Positions 11,001 to 19,005 of a stretch of 64,000 nucleotides of DNA are shown here, in pieces. The stretch comes from Methylobacterium mesophilicum SR1.6/6. GTDB lineage: Bacteria; Pseudomonadota; Alphaproteobacteria; Rhizobiales; Beijerinckiaceae. The translations under genes were made by a program, and so were the position numbers. The notes beneath the pieces are model-generated. The model worked only from the letters and a program-made list of their open reading frames with translations, was not told the DNA's origin and did not search any database. Location of the stretch: assembly GCF_000364445.2 (NCBI RefSeq), contig NZ_CP043538.1, positions 5,289,447-5,353,446 on the forward strand, in the 5' to 3' direction. Numbering within the stretch: the first letter of the stretch is position 1; each line of letters opens with the position of its first letter.

Positions 11001-12544
11001 TGGCCGGGGCGGACACCAATTTCGGCGCGATCGAGCAGGGGCTGTCGGGCCGGATTGAGCAGATCCAGGGCGCCCTGGAGCGGATCGCCGCCGAGACCGG
11101 TCAGGCCAGTGCCGGGGTCTCGGCGCAGGTCGAGGCCCTCCGCGGCGCCGCCGACGGGGCGCTCCAGGAGGCCTCCCGCCTCGCCGAGACCCTCGACGGG
11201 CGGGGCCGCTCGCTCGGCGAGCAGACGGCCGCGCACGTGGCTGCCCTCGACCGGGCGGCCGCCTCGCTGGCCGCGATCGAGGAGCGTCTGGGATCGACGC
11301 TGACGGGCCGCGAAACCGCGCTGACGGAGGCGCTGGCCGCCTTCGAGGCGCGGGCCGCCGCCCTGGAGCAGAACGGCAAGGCCCTGGAGCGGACCATCGA
11401 GGAGACGCTGCGCGCCGCCGAGGAGCGCGCCCGCAGCGTGGGCGAGTCCCTGACCCAGTCGGCCCAGGGTGCCGGCGCCTCGGTGACGAGCGCCTTCGCC
11501 GACCTCAAGGACAGCGCCAGCGCCGAGGGCGAGAAGGCCGCCCAGGGCGTGCGGCAGGCCCTGGAGGAGGCCGCCCGCGAGATGCGCAGTGGCTTCCAGG
11601 AGGCCCAGGCCAGCTTCGGCGACTCCTTCTCCGCGCTGCGCGAGATGGCGGGCTCGATCCGCGGCGAACTCGACGCGACCCGCGCCGAACTCGCCAAGGG
11701 CGTCCTCGAACTCCCGCGCGAGACCCAGGATGCCACCGGCGAGATGCGCCGGGTGGTGTCGGACCAGATCAAGGCGCTCAACGAGCTCTCGTCCCTGGTC
11801 TCCCGCTCCGGCCGCGCCTTGGACGTCGCCCAGCCCCAGGCCCAGCCCCAGCGGCGGGTGGCCGAGGGCGGCGGCCGTGCCGCTCCGGCTCCGACGGTCG
11901 CTCCGGCCGCCGCCGCGGCCCTCGCGCCGACGGTCCCCGCCGCGACGGTTCCGGCGCTGCCGGCGCCCGCGGCGCCGCGGTCCGCCGCGGCCGGTCCGGC
12001 CCGGGTCGAGGCGTCCCGTCCGGTCGCCCCGTCTCGTCCCGCCGGCCCCGCGCAGGCCGGGGACAAGCGCGGCTGGCTGTCGGATCTGCTCACCCGCGCG
12101 TCCCTGGACGACGACGAGGAGGCTGCACCCGCGGCCGAGGCGCCGGCCGCGACCGCGCCCTCCGCCCGCCGCGCCCCGGTCGCCGCGGCCGAGACCGGGC
12201 GGATCGCCCTCGACACGATCTCCACCGACATCGCCAAGATGATCGAGCACCGGACCGCGGTCGATCTCTGGGAGCGCTACCGCCGCGGCGAGCCGAACCT
12301 GTTCGACCCGCGGATCTACACCCCGCAGGGCCGGGCGACCTTCGCGGAGATCCAGCGCCGGTATCGGACCGACACGGAGTTCCGCCGCAGCGTCGACCGC
12401 TACGTCAGCGAGTTCGAACGCCTGCTCGGCGACGTGGTCAAGAACGACAGCGACGCCAAGCGGACCGACGCCTACCTCACCTCGGAGACCGGCAAGGTCT
12501 ACACCATGCTGGCCCATGCCAGCGGGCGCTTCGACGGGGCGTAG
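5057..12544 (+). CDS. giant membrane-anchored coiled-coil protein, Growth Pole Ring (GPR/RgsE)-like
   Basis: 2495 residues, start ATG 5057 after an ACGAGG ribosome site. Order: Pro/Asp-rich cytoplasmic N-terminus (1-115), two membrane helices (about 121-140 and 160-181), a conserved segment following LAEPESFSTDA, then about 2000 residues of almost uninterrupted helix built from degenerate 33-residue units (three 11-mers, apolipoprotein-like), best seen at about 1290-1660. A Pro/Ala-rich linker spans about 2255-2380. A compact C-terminal domain covers about 2384-2495 (MIEHRTAVDLWERYRRGEP). This architecture is known from the large apolipoprotein-like proteins that form the growth-pole ring in Agrobacterium (GPR) and Sinorhizobium (RgsE), which organise polar peptidoglycan growth. 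The assignment rests on architecture and family memory; no search was run. A 198-bp unit inside it has been duplicated recently. Confidence 0.72.
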   Translation: MATEKKLKDPAEAALSAIEQALNLDALTPTGTDTRAEPRLPDVGDTDPLLDGTLDPAGRTMPPRLDLDAPLVSDLPPPGLDRPRREGGLLPPDRSLVANDDRRNIGILQQTLRVRSSPKPYLFALAAGLVWIGALVLIAWTKSGGDLREVVSGLTALQASVGAAALFGPVVLFVIAAMLAVRAQEMRLVARAVGEVAVRLAEPESFSTDAVLTMSQTVRREVAAVGDGVERALARAGELETLVRGEIATLERAYSDNEIRIRSLVDELVAQREAIVTNADRVRNAITGSHQSLSEELEGASDRIVSAVTGAGERVTGALETRGAAITASLGEAGDRVVGLMTARGSDLIDNLTATSQDVRGTLQEVGETLTRAFESRAGEVTGAFEAAGTALTDRITANTDALTRGLADTGTRVSETLNRQAGAVRESFERSVTGLETVFLSRGSDLTERFSAMGAEITARFAETGAALTHDIAGRSTALRAEIETAGLSVAEMIEGRGRDAQAALALAASGAGEALTTRAGSVRDDLIGTAERIADALSDRGGALAERMDGIAARLDETVTVRAADLESRVVAAAERAGSGITHQTGTAAASLEAAFSALGQGFEAGAAAAVGSLRGAVETLSGAIDGRTAEAVAALRRGTEEVATALHGSAEDATGAVEARTLEAVKVFERRVADSAAALSARTEEAAEALRAAADQAGTAAETQTRDAAARLAAALETLRNASGEVTGAVEAETAILTARFRDAADRAGTELGERGLAAVSAVRAALDELNRELAARTGDATGSLAEAARAISADLAARIGEMEAAFGEHGRGVAQLLASHADETQARISGTGRDIVLAVASQGARIADTLSQTGASFTETADGRVRAIDETLGSRLAALQETIARGDILAERIGRDTAALGESVGARLEEMDRLITGKGQQVAETISAQAREAGSLIETHLGGLEDRSAKRTAEIGAAVAGLVGEIDAHLGSRAAAVDEALRARTDEMARIMAEGHRGLIQMLEGRTTGLGEDIARHTAEIAHRIAESAGQFDAGVIGRLQAIAEALDERARLVDESFGVQAFEAIRLIEARTRAVDEELAGRTRDLVAMIEDRTGGLDGAMAERVRALTTTIEESTRGLEASLSNRAEAIVRLVDERAESADAALAARTEAVRTAFSERADLLGRLIDERIAALSGELDEKGRTVFGAIGGRITELGRLFDRGGNSLAELIDQRGDSVLAKLQQTIADAERMLEAGEGRLGHTLSSRTADISGLLDDGVRTVHTLLDDRTNQIRVLLDDHAGTLAATLDGRMGPINEALDGRGQALVAALEGAFGSANGALEDRARQLGSLFDERLGTLESLVEGRGNRLADTLTARGQALRTLFEEAQAALDAMVEGGSGRFAAAVDTRIQSLRTVLEEAPAAVSALVETRERQLAATLDTRTQRLQALFEEAQNGLRDLVDGRGQEVADAIAARTEGLRTTLDAAPTRMAELLESSVSDLQALFERAQGEIERLVEDRGRQIAGTIEHRTQALQATIEQANPAIAGLLEAREAQIAGTLQERTGALQAVFERAQEEIDRLVEGRGRQIAGTIEHRTQALQATIEQANPAIAGLLETRHAEIAETLKARTGELQALFERVQDRLSASVEGTGRDVSERVDARIAALRDTFEQARAAIEGLLDDRSQTLIAAAEGRTGALVETFDARLRDLDGVVEGRTAALAQAVETHSEALARGVEARADAFTQRIDSRMRLFATLVAQRADTLATAFDDRHDAFAGLMDERTAALAAALDERARAHAEQVDAHNAALAETLSSREAALAGLIDARTEALGAGFERRVTALGALVDARGEALSRRLAESAEALVRAIEEKGGALLASVEGSGRAVGDSVEGHVTRLREAVDGPMLDLSRALSDRAEAIERALAETGMPLAETLRERTEELAVQSRASAELLRAAVEDGAGRTLSELFETNDRMGRELGALLQRIETANTALSDLVAGADTNFGAIEQGLSGRIEQIQGALERIAAETGQASAGVSAQVEALRGAADGALQEASRLAETLDGRGRSLGEQTAAHVAALDRAAASLAAIEERLGSTLTGRETALTEALAAFEARAAALEQNGKALERTIEETLRAAEERARSVGESLTQSAQGAGASVTSAFADLKDSASAEGEKAAQGVRQALEEAAREMRSGFQEAQASFGDSFSALREMAGSIRGELDATRAELAKGVLELPRETQDATGEMRRVVSDQIKALNELSSLVSRSGRALDVAQPQAQPQRRVAEGGGRAAPAPTVAPAAAAALAPTVPAATVPALPAPAAPRSAAAGPARVEASRPVAPSRPAGPAQAGDKRGWLSDLLTRASLDDDEEAAPAAEAPAATAPSARRAPVAAAETGRIALDTISTDIAKMIEHRTAVDLWERYRRGEPNLFDPRIYTPQGRATFAEIQRRYRTDTEFRRSVDRYVSEFERLLGDVVKNDSDAKRTDAYLTSETGKVYTMLAHASGRFDGA
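9569..9862 (+). repeat. recent tandem duplication inside the giant coiled-coil gene
   Basis: Bases 9569-9664 and 9767-9862 are identical over 96 bases, spaced exactly 198 bases (66 codons, two 33-residue repeat units). Other repeats in the gene have diverged strongly at DNA level, so this pair marks a recent in-frame duplication or conversion. Confidence 0.9.
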
Positions 12545-12551
12545 TCGTCCG

Positions 12552-12577
12552 CGCCGGAACGGAGATCGGTTCCGGCG
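12552..12577. terminator. hairpin after the giant coiled-coil gene
   Basis: Perfect 9-bp arms CGCCGGAAC and GTTCCGGCG with an 8-nt loop, 8 bases past the stop codon. No T tract follows, so termination by this hairpin alone is uncertain. Confidence 0.4.
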
Positions 12578-12883
12578 GTACGCCGGGCGAGGGGCGGTCT
12601 TCCCCTCCCCGGAGGTGGCGCCATCGGCGGGCCGCGGTCATTCGGGCGTCGCCCGAGCGCGTCTTCGATACGGATTTCGATGGAACGCCTCGATCGACGC
12701 GTCCCTCTCGTCATCACGAGTGAAGCGACCCAGGGCCGCGCACCGTCGGTCAGCGTGGCGTTGCCCTGGATTGCGTCGCTCCGCTCGCAAGGATGTCGGT
12801 GCCGGAGGCTGCGACCGGACACGGTGGGAGGATTGCGCCGGACATCTGCAATTCTGTACGCCGGCGCTTTCGGCGCATCCCCC
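12578..12883. other. intergenic region without a convincing gene
   Basis: About 300 bases between convergent genes. Apart from the hairpin just before it and the palindromic element at 12709-12795, I see no gene, RNA or clear promoter. Open frames here have no family resemblance. Confidence 0.5.
12709..12795. repeat. REP-like intergenic palindromic element, copy 2
   Basis: Imperfect palindrome with inner arms CCCAGGGC and GCCCTGG and outer GAAGCGA/TCGCT sequence. It closely resembles the copy at 33461-33552, including the shared CTGGATTGC and CCGCTCGCAA stretches. Both copies lie between genes. Confidence 0.7.
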
Positions 12884-13330
12884 TCACAGCAGGCCGAGGC
12901 CGACCAGCTCGCGCCGCAGGGTCTCGGGCATCTCGGCGAGGTCGCCCGAGGCGCCCGCTCCGAGGTCGGCCGGTGCGTCGCGGGCCGTCAGGTAGCGCCA
13001 GCCCTGGAACGGGCGGTACGGGCGGGGCGCCACCGGGACGAGCCGCGGGTCGAAGACGAGCCGGCAACGCGGGATCCCGTCCTCGCCGGTCAGCGGTTCG
13101 ATCGCGGTGATCGCCTGGCGGCAGGACAGCGTGCCCCGGATCACCCAGTAGATCGAGCCGCGTCCGGTGATCTCGCCGTGGCGTTTGGGCAAGGTCCGGG
13201 TGACGTGGAACGGCGCCGCGGGCCGGCCGTCCCGCGCTGCCTCGGCCAGGAACCGGGCCTGCCGCGCCTCGAGATCGGCGATCGAGGCGGGGCCGACGCA
13301 GAGCTTGATCAGATGCAGGGCCACGGACAC
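12884..13330 (-). CDS. DUF1489 family protein
   Basis: 148-residue soluble protein starting MSVALHLIKLCVGPASIADLE, with the hallmark GRGSIYWVIRGTLSCRQ segment and a C-terminal GWRYL motif. This is the DUF1489 family, widespread and single-copy in Alphaproteobacteria, function unknown. It is full length. It lies 61 bp downstream of the CheZ-like gene on the same strand and could share its transcript. Confidence 0.85.
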   Translation of the reverse strand: MSVALHLIKLCVGPASIADLEARQARFLAEAARDGRPAAPFHVTRTLPKRHGEITGRGSIYWVIRGTLSCRQAITAIEPLTGEDGIPRCRLVFDPRLVPVAPRPYRPFQGWRYLTARDAPADLGAGASGDLAEMPETLRRELVGLGLL

Positions 13331-13391
13331 GGGTTCTCGCGACTGTCGACGGGGCGGACCTGATAGCAGGGTCCGCGTCCGGGCGCGCCTC

Positions 13392-14366
13392 TCAGGCGAA
13401 CAGCGCGAGCCGCTGCTCCGGCGGGAGCGCGTCGATCTCGGCGAAGCTCAGAGCCGGCTCCTCGCCGGCCGGCGCCGGCAGGGGCGTCGCCGCGACCAGG
13501 GCGGCCCAGTCCAGCTCGGGATCGTCCCCGACGGGTGCCTCCGCGACCGGCTCGCTCTCCGCGACCCCGTCGATCGCCGCAGCAGCCTCGGCCTCACGCC
13601 CGTCGGAGACCGGCAGGAACACGAGATCCTCGTGGAGCGGCGGGCTCCCGGGCCGCGCCACCAGCGCGGCGGCCGTCACGGCCGGGACGTCCATGCCGAT
13701 GTAGCGGTCGATGTCGCTCTGGCAGAGGTCCGCGGGCTCCGCCGCCGCATCGGGGGCGCCGGGCGGCGACGGGATCGGTGCGGCCTCGCTGCCCCAGATC
13801 GCGATCATCGCCGAGAGCCGGTCCTCCAGGTAGCGGAGTGTGTAGACGATCCGGGCGGTGCGCTGCGCGGTCAGATCCTGGAACGAGCAGGCGGTGTAGA
13901 TCGCCGTGGCGTGCCGGTCGAGGGTGTCGCAGGCCTGCGCGTCGGCGCCGCGCTCGCGCAGGGTCCAGGCCGCCTCCTGGATCGACTCGGCGGATCCCAG
14001 GATGTCGGAGGTGGCCTGCTCGGTCTCGCGGACGATCGCGTCGAGGGCCAGCGAGGCCTGGGTCAGGCGGGTCTGCTCGGTGTTGGTGGCGCTGATCGCG
14101 GCGATCTCGGCCTTGGTGCGGCTGATCGCGTCGGCCATGTCGACGAGGTTGCCGCGCAGGTGCCCGAACGCCTCGTGGCCGCGATCCGCGGTCACGGTCC
14201 GCTCCAGCCGGGTGATCGCGCCGAGCAGCATCTCGGTGTCGGCGCCCCGGTTGCGGCGGCCATGCTCGGCCAGGAACCAGCGCCCGCGCTCGGTGGCGGC
14301 GAGCGCCGCCGCGATCGTCTCGTACTCGGCCGACGCGTCGGGGCTCGGTGTGGCGGGACCGGACAT
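13392..14366 (-). CDS. CheZ-like protein phosphatase
   Basis: 324 residues. A long helical N-terminal two-thirds ends in the CheZ active-site motif SFQDLTAQR, placing the catalytic pair at Asp164 and Gln168 (DxxxQ, as in CheZ, which dephosphorylates CheY-P). The remaining ~150 residues are acidic and Ala/Pro-rich, probably disordered, and end in LPPEQRLALFA, which may be a short response-regulator-binding helix. That last point is by analogy with the CheZ C-terminal peptide. No che operon adjoins it, so it may act on a CheY-like regulator encoded elsewhere. Confidence 0.75.
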   Translation of the reverse strand: MSGPATPSPDASAEYETIAAALAATERGRWFLAEHGRRNRGADTEMLLGAITRLERTVTADRGHEAFGHLRGNLVDMADAISRTKAEIAAISATNTEQTRLTQASLALDAIVRETEQATSDILGSAESIQEAAWTLRERGADAQACDTLDRHATAIYTACSFQDLTAQRTARIVYTLRYLEDRLSAMIAIWGSEAAPIPSPPGAPDAAAEPADLCQSDIDRYIGMDVPAVTAAALVARPGSPPLHEDLVFLPVSDGREAEAAAAIDGVAESEPVAEAPVGDDPELDWAALVAATPLPAPAGEEPALSFAEIDALPPEQRLALFA

Positions 14367-14517
14367 GGACTTCCCTGAACGGGTCGAGGCGCGCAGCGGC
14401 GGACGGCCGGCGCAGGGCCCGGCCCGGGAGCACGCAATTTGACAGGATGGCTTTAACGGGCGCTTACGGGCGGGCCCCGCCGCCGGGCGCCCCGGATCCG
14501 CCTCCCCGAGACCCGCC

Positions 14518-15690
14518 TTGCCTCGCCCGTCCGGCCCGGCGCGCCTGTCGCTGCTCTACGCCGTCGTCTTCACCGAGATCGGCATCGCGATGCCGTTCAT
14601 GCCCCTGTGGCTCGATACCCTCGGCCTCGACGCGGGGTTGATCGGCGTGCTGCTCGCCCTGCCGATCGCCACCCGGATCGCCGCCACGGCGCCGCTGATG
14701 AGCCTGCTCGACCGCGGCCTCGGCCCCCGCCGGCTGATCCTGCTCGGCAGCCTCGCCATGAGCCTGACCTACGCGCTGATGCCCGGCGCCGCCGGCATCG
14801 GCTGGCCCCTGCTGGCCGGGCTGATCGTGCTCAACGCCGTCGCGGGCGCCCCCCTCGTGCCCTGCATCGACTACCTGACCCTGGCCGCCGTGCGCCGGGA
14901 TTCCCGCCTCGCCTATTCCCGGATCCGGATGGCGGGCTCCGTCGCGTTCCTGCTGGCGAACCTCGCGGGCGGCCTCCTGCTCACCGCCCTGGGCGGCCGG
15001 CTCGCGGTGCCGCTGCTGCTCACCGGCCTCGCCCTGCTGGCGGCCGGGGTGGCGTGGCGCAGCCGCTCGGTGGCGGCCCTGCCCCTTGTGTCCAGCGAGG
15101 CCGGACGGCCGCGCCTCCCGCGCAGGTTGTGGCTCTGCATCGGGGCGGCCGCCGCCATCCAGGCGAGCCTCAACGCGATCTACGGGTTCGGCAGCATCTA
15201 CTGGACCGACCACGGCATCGCGGCCGCCTGGGTCGGATCGCTCTGGGCCGTCGGCGTCCTGTCCGAGATCGCCCTGTTCGCGGCCGTGCCCGCCCTGCCC
15301 GCCGCGTGGCGCAGCCCGGTGCGGCTGCTCGGCGCCGGCGCCGGCGCGGCGATCCTGCGGGCCGTCGGCATGTTCCTCCTCGGCGACCATCTCGCCGCCC
15401 TGGTGCCGCTGCAAGGCCTGCACGGCCTCACCTTCGGGGCGACGCAGCTCGGCGCCATGGCGGCGGTCTCGGCCTACGCCCCCGACGGGGCCCGGGGCCG
15501 GGCCCAGGGGACGCTCAGCGCGGTCAATGCCAGCGTCGCGGTGGTCGCCACCCTGGCGAGCGGGATGGCCTACCGGGCCGGCGGCCCCCTCGCCTTCCTG
15601 CTGATGGCGCCGCTCGCCGCCGCCGGCCTCGGGCTCGCCCTCGCGTCGCGGCGGGCCGGCGCGACGCCGGACACGGATCGTCAACCGTAA
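14518..15690 (+). CDS. MFS transporter (HcaT / MFS_1_like type)
   Basis: 390 residues, about 12 membrane helices. The TTG at 14518 is the first possible start after an in-frame stop, and the first helix begins right after it (LSLLYAVVFTEIGIAMPFMP), so a later ATG at codon 25 would cut helix 1. The architecture matches the phenylpropionate-permease-like MFS branch. The substrate is unknown. It is divergent from the CheZ-like gene with about 150 bp between, and has no clear ribosome site. Confidence 0.72.
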   Translation: MPRPSGPARLSLLYAVVFTEIGIAMPFMPLWLDTLGLDAGLIGVLLALPIATRIAATAPLMSLLDRGLGPRRLILLGSLAMSLTYALMPGAAGIGWPLLAGLIVLNAVAGAPLVPCIDYLTLAAVRRDSRLAYSRIRMAGSVAFLLANLAGGLLLTALGGRLAVPLLLTGLALLAAGVAWRSRSVAALPLVSSEAGRPRLPRRLWLCIGAAAAIQASLNAIYGFGSIYWTDHGIAAAWVGSLWAVGVLSEIALFAAVPALPAAWRSPVRLLGAGAGAAILRAVGMFLLGDHLAALVPLQGLHGLTFGATQLGAMAAVSAYAPDGARGRAQGTLSAVNASVAVVATLASGMAYRAGGPLAFLLMAPLAAAGLGLALASRRAGATPDTDRQP

Positions 15691-15742
15691 TGTCGACATA
15701 ACCGACCGTCAGGATGGCGCCTCGATCGAGGAGTGAGGTCTT

Positions 15743-16882
15743 TTGCTGAGCGAGAACATCGTTCTCGGCGCATCGCTGCGGGACCGGCCGGCCGACGGCC
15801 GGCTGGCGCTCGACGGCCGCTGGACCGCCGACCAGGCACCCACCGTCGAGGCGGCGGCGGCGCGCATCGCGGCGGCGGGCCGGGCCGGGCCGGTGGCGGT
15901 CGACCTCTCGGGGATCGAGCGCCTCGACACGCTCGGCGCCTGGGTGCTGGAGCGGACCCGCGCCGAGATCGAGCAGGCGGGCGGCGCCCTCACCTATCTC
16001 GGAGCGCGGCCGGAGCACCGCACCCTGCTCGGCGAGGTCCGGCTGCGAGAGCCGGAGGCCATGCCGCCCCGGCGGCACGGCCCGATCGTCGGCGCCCTCG
16101 ACGCCACCGGGCGGCAGACGGTGCGCGGCGGACAGGAATTCGTCACCGCCCTCGCCTTCCTGGGCGAGCTGATCGCCGCCTGCGGGCGCGTCGCCCTGCG
16201 ACCCGGCACCTTCCGGGGCAACGCCCTGATCAACCAGATCCAGCAGGTGGCGCTCAACGGCACGCCGATCATCGTGCTGATCTCGTTCCTGGTCGGTGGC
16301 ATCGTCGCCCAGCAGGGCATCTTCCAGCTCCAGCGCTTCGGCGCCCAGACCTTCGTGGTCAACCTGATCGGCCTCCTGATCCTGCGCGAGATGGGCGTGC
16401 TGCTCACCTCGATCATGGTGGCCGGCCGCTCCGGCTCGGCGATCACCGCTGAGATCGGCTCGATGCGCATGCGCGAGGAAGTGGACGCGCTGCGCGTCAT
16501 GGGCCTCGACCCCGTCGAGATCCTGATCGTGCCCCGGGTGCTCGCCCTGATGATCGGGCTGCCGATGCTGACGCTGATCGGCGACCTCGCGGCGCTCGCC
16601 GGCGGCGGCCTCACCGCGATGCTCTACGGCGGCCTGACCCTCGACCAGTTCCTGGCCCGGCTCCAGGCGGCGGTGGGCGTCCACCACGTGATGGTCGGCC
16701 TGATCAAGGCGCCGTTCATGGCGCTGACCATCGGGGTGATCGCCACGATCGAGGGCTTCGCCGTGGAAGGCTCGGCGGAATCGCTCGGCCGCCACGTCAC
16801 CGCCTCGGTGGTGAAGTCCATCTTCATGGTCATCGTCCTCGACGGCCTGTTCGCGGTCTTCTTCGCCGCGATCGATTTTTGA
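15743..16882 (+). CDS. mlaE: MlaE-type ABC permease with N-terminal STAS domain
   Basis: Inner-membrane permease of the Mla/MCE system, which moves phospholipids between inner and outer membranes. 379 residues, TTG start at 15743 behind a GAGTGAGG ribosome site. Residues 1 to about 100 form a STAS-like domain, fused here; in E. coli the STAS protein MlaB is separate. The MlaE permease domain follows from about 150 (IREMGVLLTSIMVAGRSGSA; EEVDALRVMGLDP). It is first in an operon with mlaF, mlaD and an auxiliary lipoprotein. Confidence 0.9.
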   Translation: MLSENIVLGASLRDRPADGRLALDGRWTADQAPTVEAAAARIAAAGRAGPVAVDLSGIERLDTLGAWVLERTRAEIEQAGGALTYLGARPEHRTLLGEVRLREPEAMPPRRHGPIVGALDATGRQTVRGGQEFVTALAFLGELIAACGRVALRPGTFRGNALINQIQQVALNGTPIIVLISFLVGGIVAQQGIFQLQRFGAQTFVVNLIGLLILREMGVLLTSIMVAGRSGSAITAEIGSMRMREEVDALRVMGLDPVEILIVPRVLALMIGLPMLTLIGDLAALAGGGLTAMLYGGLTLDQFLARLQAAVGVHHVMVGLIKAPFMALTIGVIATIEGFAVEGSAESLGRHVTASVVKSIFMVIVLDGLFAVFFAAIDF

Positions 16883-16893
16883 GACCCGGCCCG

Positions 16894-17703
16894 ATGAGCG
16901 CCCCGATGGATGCCCCGAGGTCCGCCCCTTCCCCGATCATCCGCGTGCGCGACCTCGTGGTCGGCTTCCGCGACCGCAACATCCTGAAAGGCCTGAGCCT
17001 CGACATCCGCGCCGGCGAGATCCTGGGGTTCGTCGGACCTTCGGGGCAAGGCAAGTCGGTGCTCACCCGGACGATCCTCGGCCTCAACCCGAAGCGGGCG
17101 GGCACCATCGAGGTGTTCGGCCGCGACGTCGACGAACTCACCTACGCCGAGCGGCGCCGGATGGAGCAGCGCTGGGGCGTGCTGTTCCAGCAGGGCGCCC
17201 TGTTCTCGGCGCTCACCGTCAAGCAGAACATCCAGGTGCCGATGCGCGAGCACCTGAACCTGTCCGAGCGCCTGCTCGACGAGTTCGCCCGCCTCAAGAT
17301 CGAGATGGTCGGCCTGAAGCCCGACGCCGCCGACAAGCTGCCCTCGGAACTGTCAGGGGGCATGATCAAGCGCGCGGCGCTGGCCCGCTCCCTGGCGCTC
17401 GACCCCGAGATCCTGTTCCTCGACGAGCCGACCTCGGGCCTCGACCCGATCGGCGCGGGCGAGTTCGACGACCTCGTCTCCACCCTCAAGGAGACGCTGG
17501 GACTGACCGTCTTCATGGTCACCCACGACCTCGACAGCCTCTACACCGCCTGCGACCGCATCGCGGCGCTCGGCGACGGCCAGATCATCGCGGCCGGGAC
17601 CATCGACGAGATGCTGGCGAGCGACCATCCCTGGCTGCGCTCCTACTTCCACGGCAAGCGCGCCCGGACCATCGCCACGGGCGGCGCGGCGTCTCATGTC
17701 TGA
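16894..17703 (+). CDS. mlaF: MlaF-type ABC transporter ATP-binding protein
   Basis: 269 residues from the ATG at 16894 (MSAPMDAPRSAP), 11 bp after mlaE. An upstream TTG overlapping the mlaE stop is possible but adds nothing conserved. Walker A is GPSGQGKS at residues 48-55, followed by signature LSGGM, Walker B EILFLDEPTSGLDP and H-loop MVTHD. All ATPase motifs are intact, so the protein should power the MlaE permease. Confidence 0.92.
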   Translation: MSAPMDAPRSAPSPIIRVRDLVVGFRDRNILKGLSLDIRAGEILGFVGPSGQGKSVLTRTILGLNPKRAGTIEVFGRDVDELTYAERRRMEQRWGVLFQQGALFSALTVKQNIQVPMREHLNLSERLLDEFARLKIEMVGLKPDAADKLPSELSGGMIKRAALARSLALDPEILFLDEPTSGLDPIGAGEFDDLVSTLKETLGLTVFMVTHDLDSLYTACDRIAALGDGQIIAAGTIDEMLASDHPWLRSYFHGKRARTIATGGAASHV

Positions 17704-17801
17704 CCCGCGCCCCACCCGGATCCCGCCCCGCTCCCACTCGGGAACCGGGGCCAGAGGCCCGGCCGGACCCTGTCCGCCGGCCAGAACCGCAGGCTGAGCG
17801 C

Positions 17802-18884
17802 ATGGAAACCCGCGCGAACTACGCCCTCATCGGGGCCTTCACCATCGCCGTCATCCTGGCGGGCTTCGGCACCGTGCTGTGGCTCTCCGGAGGCTCGTCG
17901 CGGCAGGTCAGCCAGACGGTGCGCATCGTCTTCTCCGGCTCGGTCGGCGGCCTCTCCCGAGGGTCGAGCGTGAACTTCAACGGCATCAAGGTCGGCGAGG
18001 TCACCGACATCCGCCTCGCCCCGCAGGATCCGCGCCGGGTGCTGGCCCAGATCAAGGTCGAGCCCGCGACGCCGCTCCGGGCCGACACCCGCGCCCGCCT
18101 CGACTCGGCGATGCTCACCGGCGTCTCGGTGATCTCGCTGTCGGGCGGCAATGCCGATGCGCCGGTGCTGACCCCGATGGCCAACGGCGAGCCGCCGACG
18201 ATCTTCGCCGACTCCTCCGACATGCAGGACATGATGGCGCTGGCGCGCCAGGTGGCGCAGCGGGCAGACGACATGCTGGCCCGCCTCGACCGGCTGGTCT
18301 CCGCCAACGAGGGCGCGATCAACCGCTCGCTCACCAACGTCGAGACCTTCTCGAAGACGCTCGCCGATGCCGGCCCGAACATCTCGGCGCTGGTCAAGGC
18401 GGTGGACGGCGTGAAGCTCGGCCACGTGATCGACAACGCCGACCGCTTCTCGGAGGCCTTGTCGAAGGCGAGCCCGGACATCGAGTCCGGCCTGCACGAT
18501 GCCCGATCCCTGGCCGCCAAGCTCAACGCCTCGGCCGACAAGATCGACGCCGTGCTCAACGGCGCGCAGGGCTTCCTCGGCTCGGCCTCCGGCCAGGAGG
18601 GCTCCAGCACCTTCGCGGAGATCCGCGCGGCCGCGATCTCCGTGCGGGATGCCGGCAAGGCCTTCCGGACCATGTCGGAGAATCTCGACAAGCGCACCGC
18701 CAGCATCTCGAGCAATTTCGGCCGCCTGAGCGGCACCGGCCGCCGGGAGGTCGAGGCTCTGTCGGGCGACGGCCAGCGGACGCTGAGCACCCTCAACCGC
18801 ACAGTCCGCAGCCTGGAGCGCGATCCGAGCCAGGTGATCTTCGGCGGGAAGCCATCGTTGCCCGAATACAACGGCGGTCGCTGA
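17802..18884 (+). CDS. mlaD: MlaD-type MCE domain protein
   Basis: 360 residues, ATG 17802. An N-terminal membrane anchor (about 7-28) is followed by one MCE domain (about 40-120), then a long helical region that would extend through the periplasm. MCE proteins form a hexameric lipid-conducting ring on MlaE. The extended helical tail is longer than in E. coli MlaD and resembles the alphaproteobacterial and mammalian-cell-entry form. It is 98 bp after mlaF and cotranscription is likely. Confidence 0.9.
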   Translation: METRANYALIGAFTIAVILAGFGTVLWLSGGSSRQVSQTVRIVFSGSVGGLSRGSSVNFNGIKVGEVTDIRLAPQDPRRVLAQIKVEPATPLRADTRARLDSAMLTGVSVISLSGGNADAPVLTPMANGEPPTIFADSSDMQDMMALARQVAQRADDMLARLDRLVSANEGAINRSLTNVETFSKTLADAGPNISALVKAVDGVKLGHVIDNADRFSEALSKASPDIESGLHDARSLAAKLNASADKIDAVLNGAQGFLGSASGQEGSSTFAEIRAAAISVRDAGKAFRTMSENLDKRTASISSNFGRLSGTGRREVEALSGDGQRTLSTLNRTVRSLERDPSQVIFGGKPSLPEYNGGR

Positions 18885-19005
18885 AATCGCCCTCTGCAGG
18901 GCCGATGTGTCCCGGCGCACGACACGAATCCGGGAGCGGGTTAGTTTTAACCGCATAGCTTTTACAGCTCTGCCGCCCGACGGTGGGGTCTCTCAGGTTG
19001 TGCGC

